A program made the position numbers and the translations under genes. Under the pieces are notes generated by a model, which saw only the letters and a list, made by a program, of their open reading frames with translations, did no database searches and was not told the DNA's origin. A stretch of 41,972 bases of DNA from Sulfurimicrobium sp964384915 (GTDB taxonomy: Bacteria; Pseudomonadota; Gammaproteobacteria; Burkholderiales; Sulfuricellaceae). Shown here one piece after another: positions 1 to 8,212 of the stretch. The stretch lies in the NCBI GenBank assembly GCA_964384915.1, contig CAYLMA010000032.1:1-41972 (forward strand), in the 5' to 3' direction. Numbering within the stretch: position 1 is the first letter of the stretch; each line of letters opens with the position of its first letter.

Positions 1-452
1 GTGTCCTTGACCGGGCGGATATCCACCAGCGAGCCGGGCAGGAAGGCGCGGATGCCGTTCACGGTGACGGTCAGGCCGCCCTTGACGGAACCGCTGATGA
101 CGCCGCTCACCAGCGTGCCTTCTTCCATTGCCTTGTCGAGGTCGTTCCAGGCGGCCATGCGCTTGGCTTTTTCGCGCGAAAGTTTGGTCGAGCCGTAGCC
201 GTCTTCCATGGCTTCGATGCAAACGCTGACGAAATCGCCGACTTGAACTTCGATTTCACCCAGGTCATTCTTGAATTCGTTGGCGTCGATCACGCTTTCG
301 GACTTGAGGCCGGCATTGACGATCACCACGTCGCTGTCCACGGACACGACTTCAGCGGTGATCAGTTCGCCTGAACGCATTTCCTGGCGTTGCAGGCTTT
401 CTTCAAACAGGGCGGCAAAACTTTCGGAGGAGGCAGGAGCAGCAGTAGTCAT
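1..452 (-). CDS. rpsA: 30S ribosomal protein S1, N-terminal part (cut by window edge)
   Basis: The first 150 codons of ribosomal protein S1, which binds mRNA on the small subunit and helps unstructured messages start translation. Translation gives MTTAAPASSESFAALFEESL, then a first S1 domain (about residues 25-90, with GELITAEVVSVDSDVVIVNA) and the start of the second (VSGVISGSVKGGLTVTVNGI, ending RPVKD at the edge). The ATG is at 452. The 20 bases before it are A/T-rich and show no Shine-Dalgarno sequence, as is known for enterobacterial rpsA, whose leader is recognised by S1 itself. It follows cmk after about 150 bases, the usual cmk-rpsA order. The 3' part, and probably ihfB, lie outside the window. 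Identity is certain; the gene is incomplete only because of the window edge. Confidence 0.95.
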   Translation of the reverse strand, partial: MTTAAPASSESFAALFEESLQRQEMRSGELITAEVVSVDSDVVIVNAGLKSESVIDANEFKNDLGEIEVQVGDFVSVCIEAMEDGYGSTKLSREKAKRMAAWNDLDKAMEEGTLVSGVISGSVKGGLTVTVNGIRAFLPGSLVDIRPVKD

Positions 453-539
453 AAAAAATAAAATCCACTAACCCGTTAATGAGCCACGGGGCAAGTTATT
501 GATTGTCAGAACCGGGTTCCAGTTACAAAAGAGAAAGCA

Positions 540-575
540 GCGTGTCTGGTTCGGCTGTCAAGCCGTTAAACACGC
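540..575 (-). promoter_or_regulatory. Nested hairpin in the cmk-rpsA intergenic leader
   Basis: An outer 6-bp stem (GCGTGT with ACACGC) encloses an inner 5-bp stem (CGGCT with AGCCG, loop GTCA). On the minus strand it is followed by a T-rich run (TGCTTTCTCTTTTG), so it could weakly terminate or attenuate after cmk, or fold as part of the rpsA leader. E. coli rpsA is autoregulated through leader hairpins; a similar role here is inference. Confidence 0.4.
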
Positions 576-601
576 CGCCTGGAATTTCGTAAAACCTGAA
601 T

Positions 602-1306
602 TCATGACGCCTGACGGACGCCTTCCCGATAGAGCGCCAGAACTTCGGACACCGCCTCGGCGATGTTGAGCGAACTGGTGTCCAGCAGGGATGCATCCGC
701 AAATTTTTGCAGGGGGGCAACGCTGCGGGCGCTGTCGCGCGCGTCTCGCTGCTGTATATCCTGCAAAATCTGCGAAAGATTAGCATGCATTCCTTTTTCC
801 ATCAACTGTTTATAGCGTCGTTCCGCCCTGACCTCGGCGCTGGCAGTGAGGAAGATTTTGAGCGTGGCGTCGGGAAACACCACCGAGCCCATGTCGCGGC
901 CATCTGCCACCAGGCCCGGCGCTGTGCGGAAGCCGCGCTGGAACTCCAGCAATGCCTGGCGCAGCCGGGGCAGCGCGGCGATGCGGGAAGCCGCATTGCC
1001 TGAAGCCTCGGAGCGCACGTCGTCGCCCACTTTTTCACCGTCCAGCCAGATTTCGCCCTTTTCGAAGCGCACGTCAAGCTGGCCCGCTAGTCGCGCCAAT
1101 GCGGCTTCGTCGTCGAGGGGGATGGCCGCGCGCAATGCCGCCAGGGCGGTAACGCGGTAGATGGCGCCGCTGTCGAGGTAATGGAAACCGAGTTCGCCAG
1201 CGACCAGCGCGGCGACGGTGCCCTTGCCGGATGCGGAAGGGCCGTCGATGGCGATGACGGGGATGGGGTGTGAAGCGTGAGGAATGAAAGGTGAAGTGTC
1301 AGGCAT
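602..1306 (-). CDS. cmk: Cytidylate kinase
   Basis: Transfers phosphate from ATP to CMP and dCMP in the cytoplasm, recycling pyrimidine nucleotides. The P-loop GPSASGKGT follows the first beta strand (PVIAIDGPSASGKGTVA), then FHYLDSGAIYR (substrate side), GLVADGRDMGSVVFPDA and the arginine-rich lid RAERRYKQL. At 234 aa it is close to the usual 220-230. I chose the ATG at 1306, which overlaps the aroA stop as ATGCCTGA (8 bp) and suggests translational coupling. A TTG three codons upstream (1315) is possible but less likely. It sits between aroA and rpsA as in most beta- and gammaproteobacteria. Confidence 0.95.
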   Translation of the reverse strand: MPDTSPFIPHASHPIPVIAIDGPSASGKGTVAALVAGELGFHYLDSGAIYRVTALAALRAAIPLDDEAALARLAGQLDVRFEKGEIWLDGEKVGDDVRSEASGNAASRIAALPRLRQALLEFQRGFRTAPGLVADGRDMGSVVFPDATLKIFLTASAEVRAERRYKQLMEKGMHANLSQILQDIQQRDARDSARSVAPLQKFADASLLDTSSLNIAEAVSEVLALYREGVRQAS

Positions 1307-2600
1307 GGTGAGCAATGGATTGCAATTTTTCGAAGTAATCCGGGAAGGTCTTGGCCACGCATTTGGGATCGTTGATGCGCAGCGGCACGCCGCCCAGCGA
1401 GAGCAGGGCGAAGCACATGGCCATGCGGTGGTCGTCGTAGGTGTCGATGACGGCGTGGGGCGTCAGGGTCGCGGGCGGGGTGACGCGGATGTAGTCCGGG
1501 CCTTCCTCCACGGTCGCGCCGACCTTGCGTAGTTCGTTCGCCATGGCGGCGATGCGGTCTGTTTCCTTGACACGCCAGCTGGCGATGTTGCGCAGGGTGG
1601 TGGTGCCGTCGGCGAACAGGGCGGCCACGGCCAGGGTCATGGCGGCGTCTGGAATGTGGTTGCAGTCGAGGTCGATGGCCCGGAGTCTGCCTGTGCCGCT
1701 GGATTCGATCCAGTTGTCGCCCATTTCGATTTTGGCGCCCATGAGAGCCAGCGCTTCGGCAAAGCGCACGTCACCCTGGATGCTGGTTTTACCCACGCCC
1801 TCGACGCGCACCGGGCCTTTGCCGAGGGCGCCTGCGGCAAGAAAGTAGGAGGCGCTGGATGCGTCGCCTTCGACATGGATTTCGCCCGGGCTGGTGTATT
1901 TCTGGCCGGCGCGGATGGTGAACGCCTGCCACCCTTGCCGTTCCACTTCGACGCCGAAACGGCGCATGAGGTTGAGCGTGATTTCGATGTAGGGCTTGGA
2001 AATCAGCTCGCCGACCACTTCGATGCTCACGTCCTGCCCGGCCAGCGGGGCCGCCATCAGCAGCGCGGTGAGAAACTGGCTGGAGACGTTGCCGCGGATT
2101 TTGACGCTCCCTGCGGCATGGATGGCCGCAGGCTTGATGGCCAGCGGCGGAAAGCCGTCATTGCCAAGGTAGCGGATATCGGCGCCGAGCTGGCGCAGGC
2201 CGTCTACCAGGTCGCCGATCGGGCGCTCGTGCATGCGCGGCACGCCGCTGAGTTGGTAGTCGCCCTGGCAAAGCGCCAGGACGGCGGTGAGGGGGCGGAA
2301 GGCAGTGCCGGCGTTGCCCAGGAATAATTCAGCCTGCTTGACAGAGAATGCGCCTCCGGCGCCATGAATTTGATAGTCACGGCTGTCGCCATGCTGTTTC
2401 CATTTGACGCCAAGCTTCTTCAAGGCTTCAAGCATGTGTCCGGTGTCGTCCGATGCCAGCAGGGCCTTGACTTCGGTCACGCCCTCCGCCAACGCAGCGA
2501 GCAGCAGGGTGCGGTTGGATATGCTTTTTGAGCCGGGGAGGCGCATCGTACCCTGTGCGCTCAGCAAGGGAGGCAAATCAATAAATGCAGTATGTGTCAT
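1299..2600 (-). CDS. aroA: 3-phosphoshikimate 1-carboxyvinyltransferase (EPSP synthase)
   Basis: Sixth step of the shikimate pathway: joins phosphoenolpyruvate to shikimate 3-phosphate to give EPSP, the chorismate precursor. Family signatures are LPGSKSISNRTLLLAALAEG near the N-terminus, the catalytic LSGVPRMHERPIGDLVDGLR segment, EGDASSASYFLAAGAL, and RVKETDRIAAMANELRKVGA near the C-terminus. The ATG at 2600 gives 433 aa, the normal length; an in-frame extension to 2678 would add residues unlike the family and run through a MITE-like element. Upstream, the expected neighbour tyrA is displaced about 6.9 kb away by an accessory island, so aroA now needs its own promoter within 2601-2916. It overlaps cmk by 8 bp. 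Confidence 0.96.
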   Translation of the reverse strand: MTHTAFIDLPPLLSAQGTMRLPGSKSISNRTLLLAALAEGVTEVKALLASDDTGHMLEALKKLGVKWKQHGDSRDYQIHGAGGAFSVKQAELFLGNAGTAFRPLTAVLALCQGDYQLSGVPRMHERPIGDLVDGLRQLGADIRYLGNDGFPPLAIKPAAIHAAGSVKIRGNVSSQFLTALLMAAPLAGQDVSIEVVGELISKPYIEITLNLMRRFGVEVERQGWQAFTIRAGQKYTSPGEIHVEGDASSASYFLAAGALGKGPVRVEGVGKTSIQGDVRFAEALALMGAKIEMGDNWIESSGTGRLRAIDLDCNHIPDAAMTLAVAALFADGTTTLRNIASWRVKETDRIAAMANELRKVGATVEEGPDYIRVTPPATLTPHAVIDTYDDHRMAMCFALLSLGGVPLRINDPKCVAKTFPDYFEKLQSIAHHA

Positions 2601-2619
2601 TTGAAGAAACCTAAACGTT

Positions 2620-2716
2620 GAGGCTGTAGAAAAACTCAAAATGCGAAAATAGCACCCATATAGATCAATAACATACAACGCCGTTTTTCCCTAAAAACGG
2701 GTTTTTCTACACCCTC
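2620..2716. mobile_element. 97-bp MITE-like element with 16-bp terminal inverted repeats
   Basis: The ends are GAGGCTGTAGAAAAAC (2620-2635) and GTTTTTCTACACCCTC (2701-2716). These are inverted copies with one mismatch. GTT adjoins both outer ends and could be a 3-bp target duplication. The inside has no reading frame. It carries a perfect hairpin (CCGTTTTT, loop CCCT, AAAAACGG; 2681-2700) followed by GTTTTT, which could act as a plus-strand terminator. Such short TIR-bounded elements are typically mobilised in trans by an insertion sequence; no transposase is present here. It ends 20 bases before the aroA start codon. Confidence 0.55.
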
Positions 2717-2916
2717 GTTAGTCCGCCTAAGCGCTTGTCCGAAAGTACCCGGCCAGACGCCCCACTTTGTTGGTCATTTTAACCCAGAAACCACAGATGG
2801 TCAGGGTGGGGTGAGCGCTCCGTAGCGGAGTCGCCATACGGGTAAACGTATGAACCAGAAATAGGCCTTTTGGAATCGCCACATTAAACCGGGCGCGGAC
2901 ACTTGCGGTTTTTGGA
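2717..2916. other. Non-coding stretch between MITE-like element and araC-type gene
   Basis: No convincing gene. It holds small palindromes (CTCCG-TAG-CGGAG at about 2819-2831 and CATACG-GGTAAA-CGTATG at about 2835-2852). This is the left junction between the aroA operon and the accessory block, and the aroA promoter is expected here or inside the MITE-like element. No clear -35/-10 pair was picked out. Confidence 0.4.
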
Positions 2917-3858
2917 TTATGCAGAGCTCAGTTGGGAGATTTGCCGCCGGAAGTCGCTGGGGGAACAACCGGCTTCATGTCGGAAGAACTTGACGAAATT
3001 CGTTGCCTCATCAAAACCAAGTTGATGCCCTATTACTGATATTGGCAAGCAAGTAAAAATAAGCAAGCGCTTGGCCTCCAGCGCAATCCTTTTCGATAGA
3101 AATACCTTTGTGTTGCTCCCTGAAACCGCCTGCACTGCACGGCAGAGGCTCTTTTCTGAGCAACCCAGGCGTTTTGCATACTCCGTGACCCGATGCTCTC
3201 GGTGAAAGTTCTGTTCCACAGTACGTCGAAAAAGTTCGAAACGTTTTAGCAGAACAGTATTCGCACATTCGACTTGTTCGCAGAGGGCTGCAATGAGGTG
3301 CAGGCGGTTAAGAAGCGCTTGAAGCTGGTTTCTTAAGAGCATGTGCATGATGCTGGTGTTAACATTAAGTTGGATGTCGTGAAACATCCGCGTGATGCTC
3401 TCCACCACAGCATTCTGCTCGCTCGTTTTCAGGGCGAGATGCGCGGGTAACTCCTCCAAATGGTGAAACATCTCCAGCTCGGGCACTAGTGCCGTGGGTT
3501 TTATCGGCAGTAGAAACTCGGGCCGAAATATGACTAACCAGCCTTGCCATTCGGTCGTCATATCGAAGCGCTGCACCTGTCCCGGCTGAAGCATTAGCAA
3601 CGAGCCCTGTCCACATACAATCGATTCAAAATCTACTACATGCGTGCAACGGCCTTCTGTGATGTAAATCAGCAGGTGGAATTCAATCCGTTCAAGGCTC
3701 CACGAATAGTCCACCCCAACCCGTTGCTTAAGGGCGGATACCGGAAAAATCTCCAAATGTAACTTATAAGTTGCTGGCGGGTTGTAACCGATTGGAGCGA
3801 TCTCGCCACCCGCCTGTTTTTTCTTGCGCATAGATTCATCGTGTCTTTTTTTTACCAT
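2917..3858 (-). CDS. AraC-family transcriptional regulator
   Basis: A 313-aa regulator with an N-terminal cupin-like sensing half (about residues 35-170, including GQGSLLMLQPGQVQRFDM) and a C-terminal double helix-turn-helix (about 215-310). The latter shows RVTEYAKRLGCSEKSLCRAV followed by PISVIGHQLGFDEATNFVKF and the family signature FFRHEAGCSPSDFRR. I chose the ATG at 3858; the longer frame to 3903 would start at TTG without a ribosome site. It is transcribed divergently from the SnoaL-like gene across a 135-bp gap, the usual arrangement for a regulator of the adjacent operon. The ligand is unknown. Sequence around it is more A/T-rich than the flanking aro genes, fitting acquisition as part of the island. 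Confidence 0.85.
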   Translation of the reverse strand: MVKKRHDESMRKKKQAGGEIAPIGYNPPATYKLHLEIFPVSALKQRVGVDYSWSLERIEFHLLIYITEGRCTHVVDFESIVCGQGSLLMLQPGQVQRFDMTTEWQGWLVIFRPEFLLPIKPTALVPELEMFHHLEELPAHLALKTSEQNAVVESITRMFHDIQLNVNTSIMHMLLRNQLQALLNRLHLIAALCEQVECANTVLLKRFELFRRTVEQNFHREHRVTEYAKRLGCSEKSLCRAVQAVSGSNTKVFLSKRIALEAKRLLIFTCLPISVIGHQLGFDEATNFVKFFRHEAGCSPSDFRRQISQLSSA

Positions 3859-3993
3859 TATTAGTCTGGAATATACCTTGCTCAGCAGCTTGCCGCAACG
3901 CAAAGTATCGCCACGAAGCGAGCCGGGTTTCTCCGCCTGAATTATGTTTAGAGATTTTGTCTATTATTATATCAATACAAGGAGTCAACATTC
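3859..3993. promoter_or_regulatory. Divergent promoter region of the accessory island
   Basis: 135-bp gap between the AraC-type gene and the exported SnoaL-like gene. The plus side ends in an A/T-rich stretch (TATTATTATATCAATAC) and a good Shine-Dalgarno AAGGAG spaced about 8 bases from the ATG at 3994. The AraC-type protein most likely binds here; no operator repeat could be singled out with confidence. Confidence 0.45.
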
Positions 3994-4869
3994 ATGACGC
4001 TTACTCTCTCGCAGCGATTTTCTTTCGGCTATGTAGTACTGGCCGTGTTGATGCATGCCCCAAACGTGGCACACTCCGCAACTAAATCCCAGGAAAATAA
4101 AATGTCCAATAATTATAAACAGCAAGTCACCAGCTTGCTTAAGAGTATCGAAACCGGCGACCAAAAACCGGTTGCCTATATCAATTCCAATAAATACATC
4201 CAACATAATCTGGCTGTTGGCGATGGCTTGGCCGGTTTTGGTGCAGTGCTTCAGGCGCTGCCTAAGAATTCAGCGAAGGTTAACACCGTTCGAATATTTC
4301 AAGATGGTGATTATGTCATTGCGCATACTGACTACAATTTTTTCGGACCAAAAGTAGGATTCGATATTTTTCGCTTCGAAAATGGCCTGATTGTAGAGCA
4401 CTGGGACAACCTCCAGGAAAAGCCTGCCGCGCCTAATCCGAGTGGGAACACCATGCTGGATGGCTCATCTCAAATAACCGATCTGAATAAAACCGAGGAA
4501 AACAAATCGCTGGTGCGCGCATTCGTCGACGACATTCTGGTTAACGGGCGAATGGAGAAGCTCGCTGCTTATTTCGATGACGACAACTATATTCAGCACA
4601 ATCCCAACATCGCCAACGGGCTCTCCGGACTCGGTGTCGCGCTCAAGAATATGGCGGAGCAAGGCATTACCATGAAGTATGATCGTATTCACCAAGTGCT
4701 CGGTGAAGGCAACCTTGTTTTGGTCGTCAGCGAGGGCAGTTTTGCGGGTCGCCAGACGTCGTTCTACGACCTCTTCCGCGTCGAAAAAGACAAGATCGCC
4801 GAACACTGGGACACCATTGAACACATTCCCCCGCAGGCCGAGTGGAAAAACGGGAATGGCAAGTTCTGA
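3994..4869 (+). CDS. Exported protein with two tandem SnoaL-like (NTF2-fold) domains
   Basis: A 291-aa protein with a likely Sec signal peptide (residues 1-29, hydrophobic core FGYVVLAVLMH, cleavage near AHSA). It then has two copies of a SnoaL-like domain, about residues 42-145 and 168-285. The copies share KYIQHNLAVGDGLAGFG versus NYIQHNPNIANGLSGLG, and VEHWDN versus AEHWDT, so the gene arose by internal duplication. Single-domain relatives are annotated as predicted SnoaL-like aldol-condensation enzymes or NTF2-like proteins; activity is rarely shown. Start: ATG with AAGGAG in front. It is first in the plus-strand gene run of the island, and the SHMT-like gene follows 134 bases later. A role on a periplasmic small molecule is inference. 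Confidence 0.8.
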   Translation: MTLTLSQRFSFGYVVLAVLMHAPNVAHSATKSQENKMSNNYKQQVTSLLKSIETGDQKPVAYINSNKYIQHNLAVGDGLAGFGAVLQALPKNSAKVNTVRIFQDGDYVIAHTDYNFFGPKVGFDIFRFENGLIVEHWDNLQEKPAAPNPSGNTMLDGSSQITDLNKTEENKSLVRAFVDDILVNGRMEKLAAYFDDDNYIQHNPNIANGLSGLGVALKNMAEQGITMKYDRIHQVLGEGNLVLVVSEGSFAGRQTSFYDLFRVEKDKIAEHWDTIEHIPPQAEWKNGNGKF

Positions 4870-5003
4870 TTTCAAAAGCAACGCTACTCGCAGCCTCGGC
4901 CACCGATGATGCACAGCATTCGTATCGGCTGGCTATTTCCAGACTGTGCCATGGTTTACTGTGGCAAGTAAATAATGAACAAATTGCGGGAGAAAGAATT
5001 TAT

Positions 5004-6275
5004 ATGAGCAACATAAGTACTGCGAGCGCAATAAAGGATCGGGAAACGCCGGGAGGGGTGCTCGGGCATCTGCTCAAACCCCCTCCGCCCGCTGAAACAC
5101 CGAGGGTTATCGAGACTCTTCTTGAACGTCATAACGCGGCGCGCCGAAATGCCATCAACCTTATCGTTAGCGAAAACCGGATGTCCGACAGAGCAGTTGC
5201 GCCGTTAAGCTCCGACATCCAGTCGCGTTATGCGGCTTCTTTCTATGCGGGCACCGAACCCGCTCAGGAAATCATTTCCACCGTTACTGAAATGGCGAAG
5301 AGGGTCTTTGGCGTAAAGTTTGCCAATCTTTCCCCTATATCCGGCAATATGGCCTTATTGGCCGTAATTTTTTCTCTGACGAAAAATCAAGATTATGTAG
5401 GGCGTGTTCCGCCATTCTTTCCGGGGGGCGGGTATCCGCTCAACTATGAAGTCTTCGACAGAAAACCATTGCCCCTTCCGTTCTCGGATTCGACCTGGCA
5501 GTTGGATATTCCGAAGACACTTGAACTTCTGGAGCAACACAAGCCGCCCCTGGTCGTCCTTGGTTCGTCCATTGTAACTTTCCCTATGCCCGTCAGGGAG
5601 GTGTCCGACGTTGTCCATCGATATGGAGGACTCGTCGCATATGATGGATCTCATCCAATGGGCCTCATCGTCGGTGGACAATATCAAGATCCACTTCGCG
5701 AAGGAGCGGATTTACTATTCGGCTCAACCCATAAGACTTTTCCTGGTCCTCAGGGGGGAATCATTCTTACCAACAGTGAAGAAATTCACAAGAGGGTCGA
5801 ATTATTGGCCAATTTTACACCCCTTAACGGCCCGACATTGATCTGCAATCCACACCTTGCCCGTATTGCATCGACGGGAATCGTGCTTGAGGAAACCCGA
5901 TGGCATGATTACGCCAGACAGGTTGTGAGGAACGCCCGAACCATCGCATATGCATTGCGCGAGGAAGGTATACCTATGCGTGGAATGCATGCGAAGAATT
6001 ACCCCGAGCCGACTTACTGTCATCAGGTAATTACCAATTATTCCAGAGAAGAAGGTATCGAGTTAAGAGACCATCTTGCCCGCCATCATATCAATGTCGA
6101 TGGTTTTCTGAGAATCGGGACGAGCGAGATTACTCGATTGGGATTCAAAGAGGACGAGTGTCGAGTCCTGGGAAAACTGCTTGCGTGCCTGCTGAAGAAG
6201 AAGGAAAAAGACACTGCAAAAGTGAGTGGGCAGATTAACGACTTGATCCTGTCCCATAGGACGGTCGTGCTATAG
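5004..6275 (+). CDS. SHMT-like PLP-dependent enzyme (divergent serine hydroxymethyltransferase / aldolase family)
   Basis: A 423-aa fold-type I PLP enzyme related to serine hydroxymethyltransferase. Seen: the Schiff-base lysine in GSTHKTFPGPQGG (K244, compare TTHKTLRGPRGG in SHMT), the cofactor aspartate region YDGSHPMGL, the N-terminal INLIVSENRMS, and the carboxylate-binding arginine in FLRIGTSEITRLGF. Altered: the tyrosine-rich YAEGYPGxRYYGG loop is replaced by RYAASFYAGTEPAQEI, and the NVQPHSG element reads NLSPISG. These loops shape the folate and substrate site of true SHMT, so I infer a threonine aldolase, transaldolase or other beta-hydroxy amino acid reaction. The start at 5004 has GGGAGAAAG in front; the 54-codon extension upstream would overlap the preceding gene. 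Confidence 0.8.
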   Translation: MSNISTASAIKDRETPGGVLGHLLKPPPPAETPRVIETLLERHNAARRNAINLIVSENRMSDRAVAPLSSDIQSRYAASFYAGTEPAQEIISTVTEMAKRVFGVKFANLSPISGNMALLAVIFSLTKNQDYVGRVPPFFPGGGYPLNYEVFDRKPLPLPFSDSTWQLDIPKTLELLEQHKPPLVVLGSSIVTFPMPVREVSDVVHRYGGLVAYDGSHPMGLIVGGQYQDPLREGADLLFGSTHKTFPGPQGGIILTNSEEIHKRVELLANFTPLNGPTLICNPHLARIASTGIVLEETRWHDYARQVVRNARTIAYALREEGIPMRGMHAKNYPEPTYCHQVITNYSREEGIELRDHLARHHINVDGFLRIGTSEITRLGFKEDECRVLGKLLACLLKKKEKDTAKVSGQINDLILSHRTVVL

Positions 6276-6357
6276 CGTCAGTTCCAGTCAGTAGGGCCCG
6301 GCTTATTCTTAGCCGACCACCAGTGAGTTCCAATACCGATCAACAGGGGAGCGTTAT

Positions 6358-7965
6358 ATGAAAAGCGGAATGAGTCGAAGAACTTTCATCAAGGCAATGG
6401 GATTGGGCCTCGCTGGCAGCACTATTTGTCATAGCCCGATGGTGCTGAGCGCTTTGGCCGCCGAGAGCGAACCGGTGGACGTAATGATCATTGGCTCCGG
6501 CTTTGGCGGTGCAGTTGCTGCGTGGCGACTTGCCGAACAGGGCATCCACGCTGTCATGCTCGAACGGGGCAAACGCTGGCCGGTGACGCAATCGCAAGAC
6601 ACCTTCACGACATTGCAAAATCCGGATGGCCGTTCCGCATGGCTCAGCCAAGTTGCTCTCTTGGGTGATCCCAAGCCCATCGAAAAATTCATAGGCGTTC
6701 TCGAACTCGTTCTCGGCAACGGGATTGCGTCGCTAGCTGGCGCTGGTGTGGGTGGTGGATCACTGGTCTACGCTGGCGCTCTTTATCAACCGCCGCGGTT
6801 CTTGTTCAACAAGGCCTTCGGTCGAAGCGTCGATTATCACGAAATGGACTCCATCTACTATCCGCGCGTGAGGTCAGTGATCTCACAGCACCCGATTCCG
6901 CAAATGATATTGGCACGCCCGGAATATGCAGCCGCCAAGACTTGGTGGCAACTCGGACAACGGGCTGGCTTGACAACAAAACTCATCGATATGGGCATCT
7001 CTTGGGATGCCGTATGGGAAGAATTGCTGGGAGCACGAAAACCCTCAGTCATCGCGGGTGAATTCTGGTATGGCAACAACAGCGGCGCGAAACTTTCGCT
7101 AGACCAGAACTACCTGAAATATGCGGAGCGATCCGGCCACCTTGATATCGTGACTCAGCAAAACGTGGTCTCCATTCAGGAAGGTCCCCATGGACGCTAT
7201 GTCGTAGTAGCGAACGAGATTGACACGAATGGTTCCGTGTTGGCGCAACGAAAATATGTTGTCAAGAAGCTTTTCCTGGCAACGGGATCGGTGGGAACGT
7301 CAAAACTCCTAGTGCGCGCAAAAGGCAACAATTGGATGCCCGCACTCAATAGCGAAGTTGGAAGGAATTGGGGAAATAACGGTGACTTCTTTAGCCGACT
7401 AACCGATCTGAATACACGCATCCAACCCAATAGGGGTGGAACCGTACCCGTTGTGATAGAGGATCACTATAACCCGATTTCCCCAACTTCTGTTGAGTGT
7501 TACGCAGACTGGTCACTCGAAGGGCAAGCAGGCACGATTGCGTCAATCGGCATGTCGACTCCGCCAGCGAAGGGGTTCTTCACTTATGACAAGGCTACGG
7601 ATGACGCGGTCCTGACATGGCCGGGAAGCGATCCGCAAATCGCCAGAGTACTCGACGCTGGAGCAGACACATACGAGAGGATCGCCGCCGCCGGCGGGCG
7701 GGCAAAACAGAGTATTCGCCAAGTGAAATCGGGACATTGTGCCGCACCTGCGCCCGTAACCGGATCTGTTACTGCGCACCCACTCGGTGGGACTGTACTC
7801 GATTTGGCTACGGACAACATAGGAAAGGTTAAGAACTACAATAATCTCTATGTGATCGACGGCGCTCTCGTGCCTGGCCACACTGGATGCGCCAATCCAG
7901 CTTTAACAATTGCCGCGTTGGCGGAGCGAAACATCGAGCGGATTATCAGACGAGACTTTCATTGA
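6358..7965 (+). CDS. Tat-exported GMC oxidoreductase, cholesterol-oxidase-like
   Basis: A 535-aa FAD enzyme of the glucose-methanol-choline superfamily. The N-terminus carries a twin-arginine signal (MSRRTFIKAMGLGLAGS), so the folded flavoprotein is exported to the periplasm. Next come the dinucleotide-binding GSGFGGAVAAWRLAEQG with the ribose-binding MLERG, the GAGVGGGSLVYAG segment, and the C-terminal signature AHPLGGT with VIDGALVPGHTGCANPALT. The last two are laid out as in bacterial class I cholesterol oxidases. The substrate is probably a secondary alcohol; sterol is only one option. It starts 82 bases after the SHMT-like gene, with CAGGGGAGCG as ribosome site. The alternative would be another GMC sugar or alcohol dehydrogenase. 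Confidence 0.87.
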   Translation: MKSGMSRRTFIKAMGLGLAGSTICHSPMVLSALAAESEPVDVMIIGSGFGGAVAAWRLAEQGIHAVMLERGKRWPVTQSQDTFTTLQNPDGRSAWLSQVALLGDPKPIEKFIGVLELVLGNGIASLAGAGVGGGSLVYAGALYQPPRFLFNKAFGRSVDYHEMDSIYYPRVRSVISQHPIPQMILARPEYAAAKTWWQLGQRAGLTTKLIDMGISWDAVWEELLGARKPSVIAGEFWYGNNSGAKLSLDQNYLKYAERSGHLDIVTQQNVVSIQEGPHGRYVVVANEIDTNGSVLAQRKYVVKKLFLATGSVGTSKLLVRAKGNNWMPALNSEVGRNWGNNGDFFSRLTDLNTRIQPNRGGTVPVVIEDHYNPISPTSVECYADWSLEGQAGTIASIGMSTPPAKGFFTYDKATDDAVLTWPGSDPQIARVLDAGADTYERIAAAGGRAKQSIRQVKSGHCAAPAPVTGSVTAHPLGGTVLDLATDNIGKVKNYNNLYVIDGALVPGHTGCANPALTIAALAERNIERIIRRDFH

Positions 7966-8212
7966 CAGGGCGAAACGAACGGAAACCCGCCGGATTTGAC
8001 GAAGCTGGTAGGAATTGGGTTGAGCAGAGGGCGGTTATTTTTGCATATCTTGTGGACGTTAGTCGCTCACTTGCCGAAAAAGGCGACGCGAAAGCAACTC
8101 TTGGTGGGGATATAGTGGCCTTGCTGTCCGCTCTGGGAAAGTACTTAAAGAGTATCGTCGATAGTTCGGCCCATCGAATACCGCCTCAAAAACACGTACG
8201 GGTAAACAAAAT
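7966..8212 (+). other. Gap between GMC and aminotransferase genes with coding-like remnant
   Basis: About 250 bases. One frame (from about 7995 to 8180) stays open and reads like a soluble helical protein: FDEAGRNWVEQRAVIFAYL, then DVSRSLAEKGDAKATLGGD and IVALLSALGKYLKSIVD. There is no ATG; only GTG at about 8052 or TTG would start it, without a clear ribosome site. The frame differs from both neighbours. It may be a decayed gene fragment or a small unannotated protein. Confidence 0.3.

Noticed and set aside
2601..2678. N-terminal extension of aroA
   Set aside because: The added 26 residues do not resemble EPSP synthase and are encoded by the end of the MITE-like element; the ATG at 2600 gives the family length.
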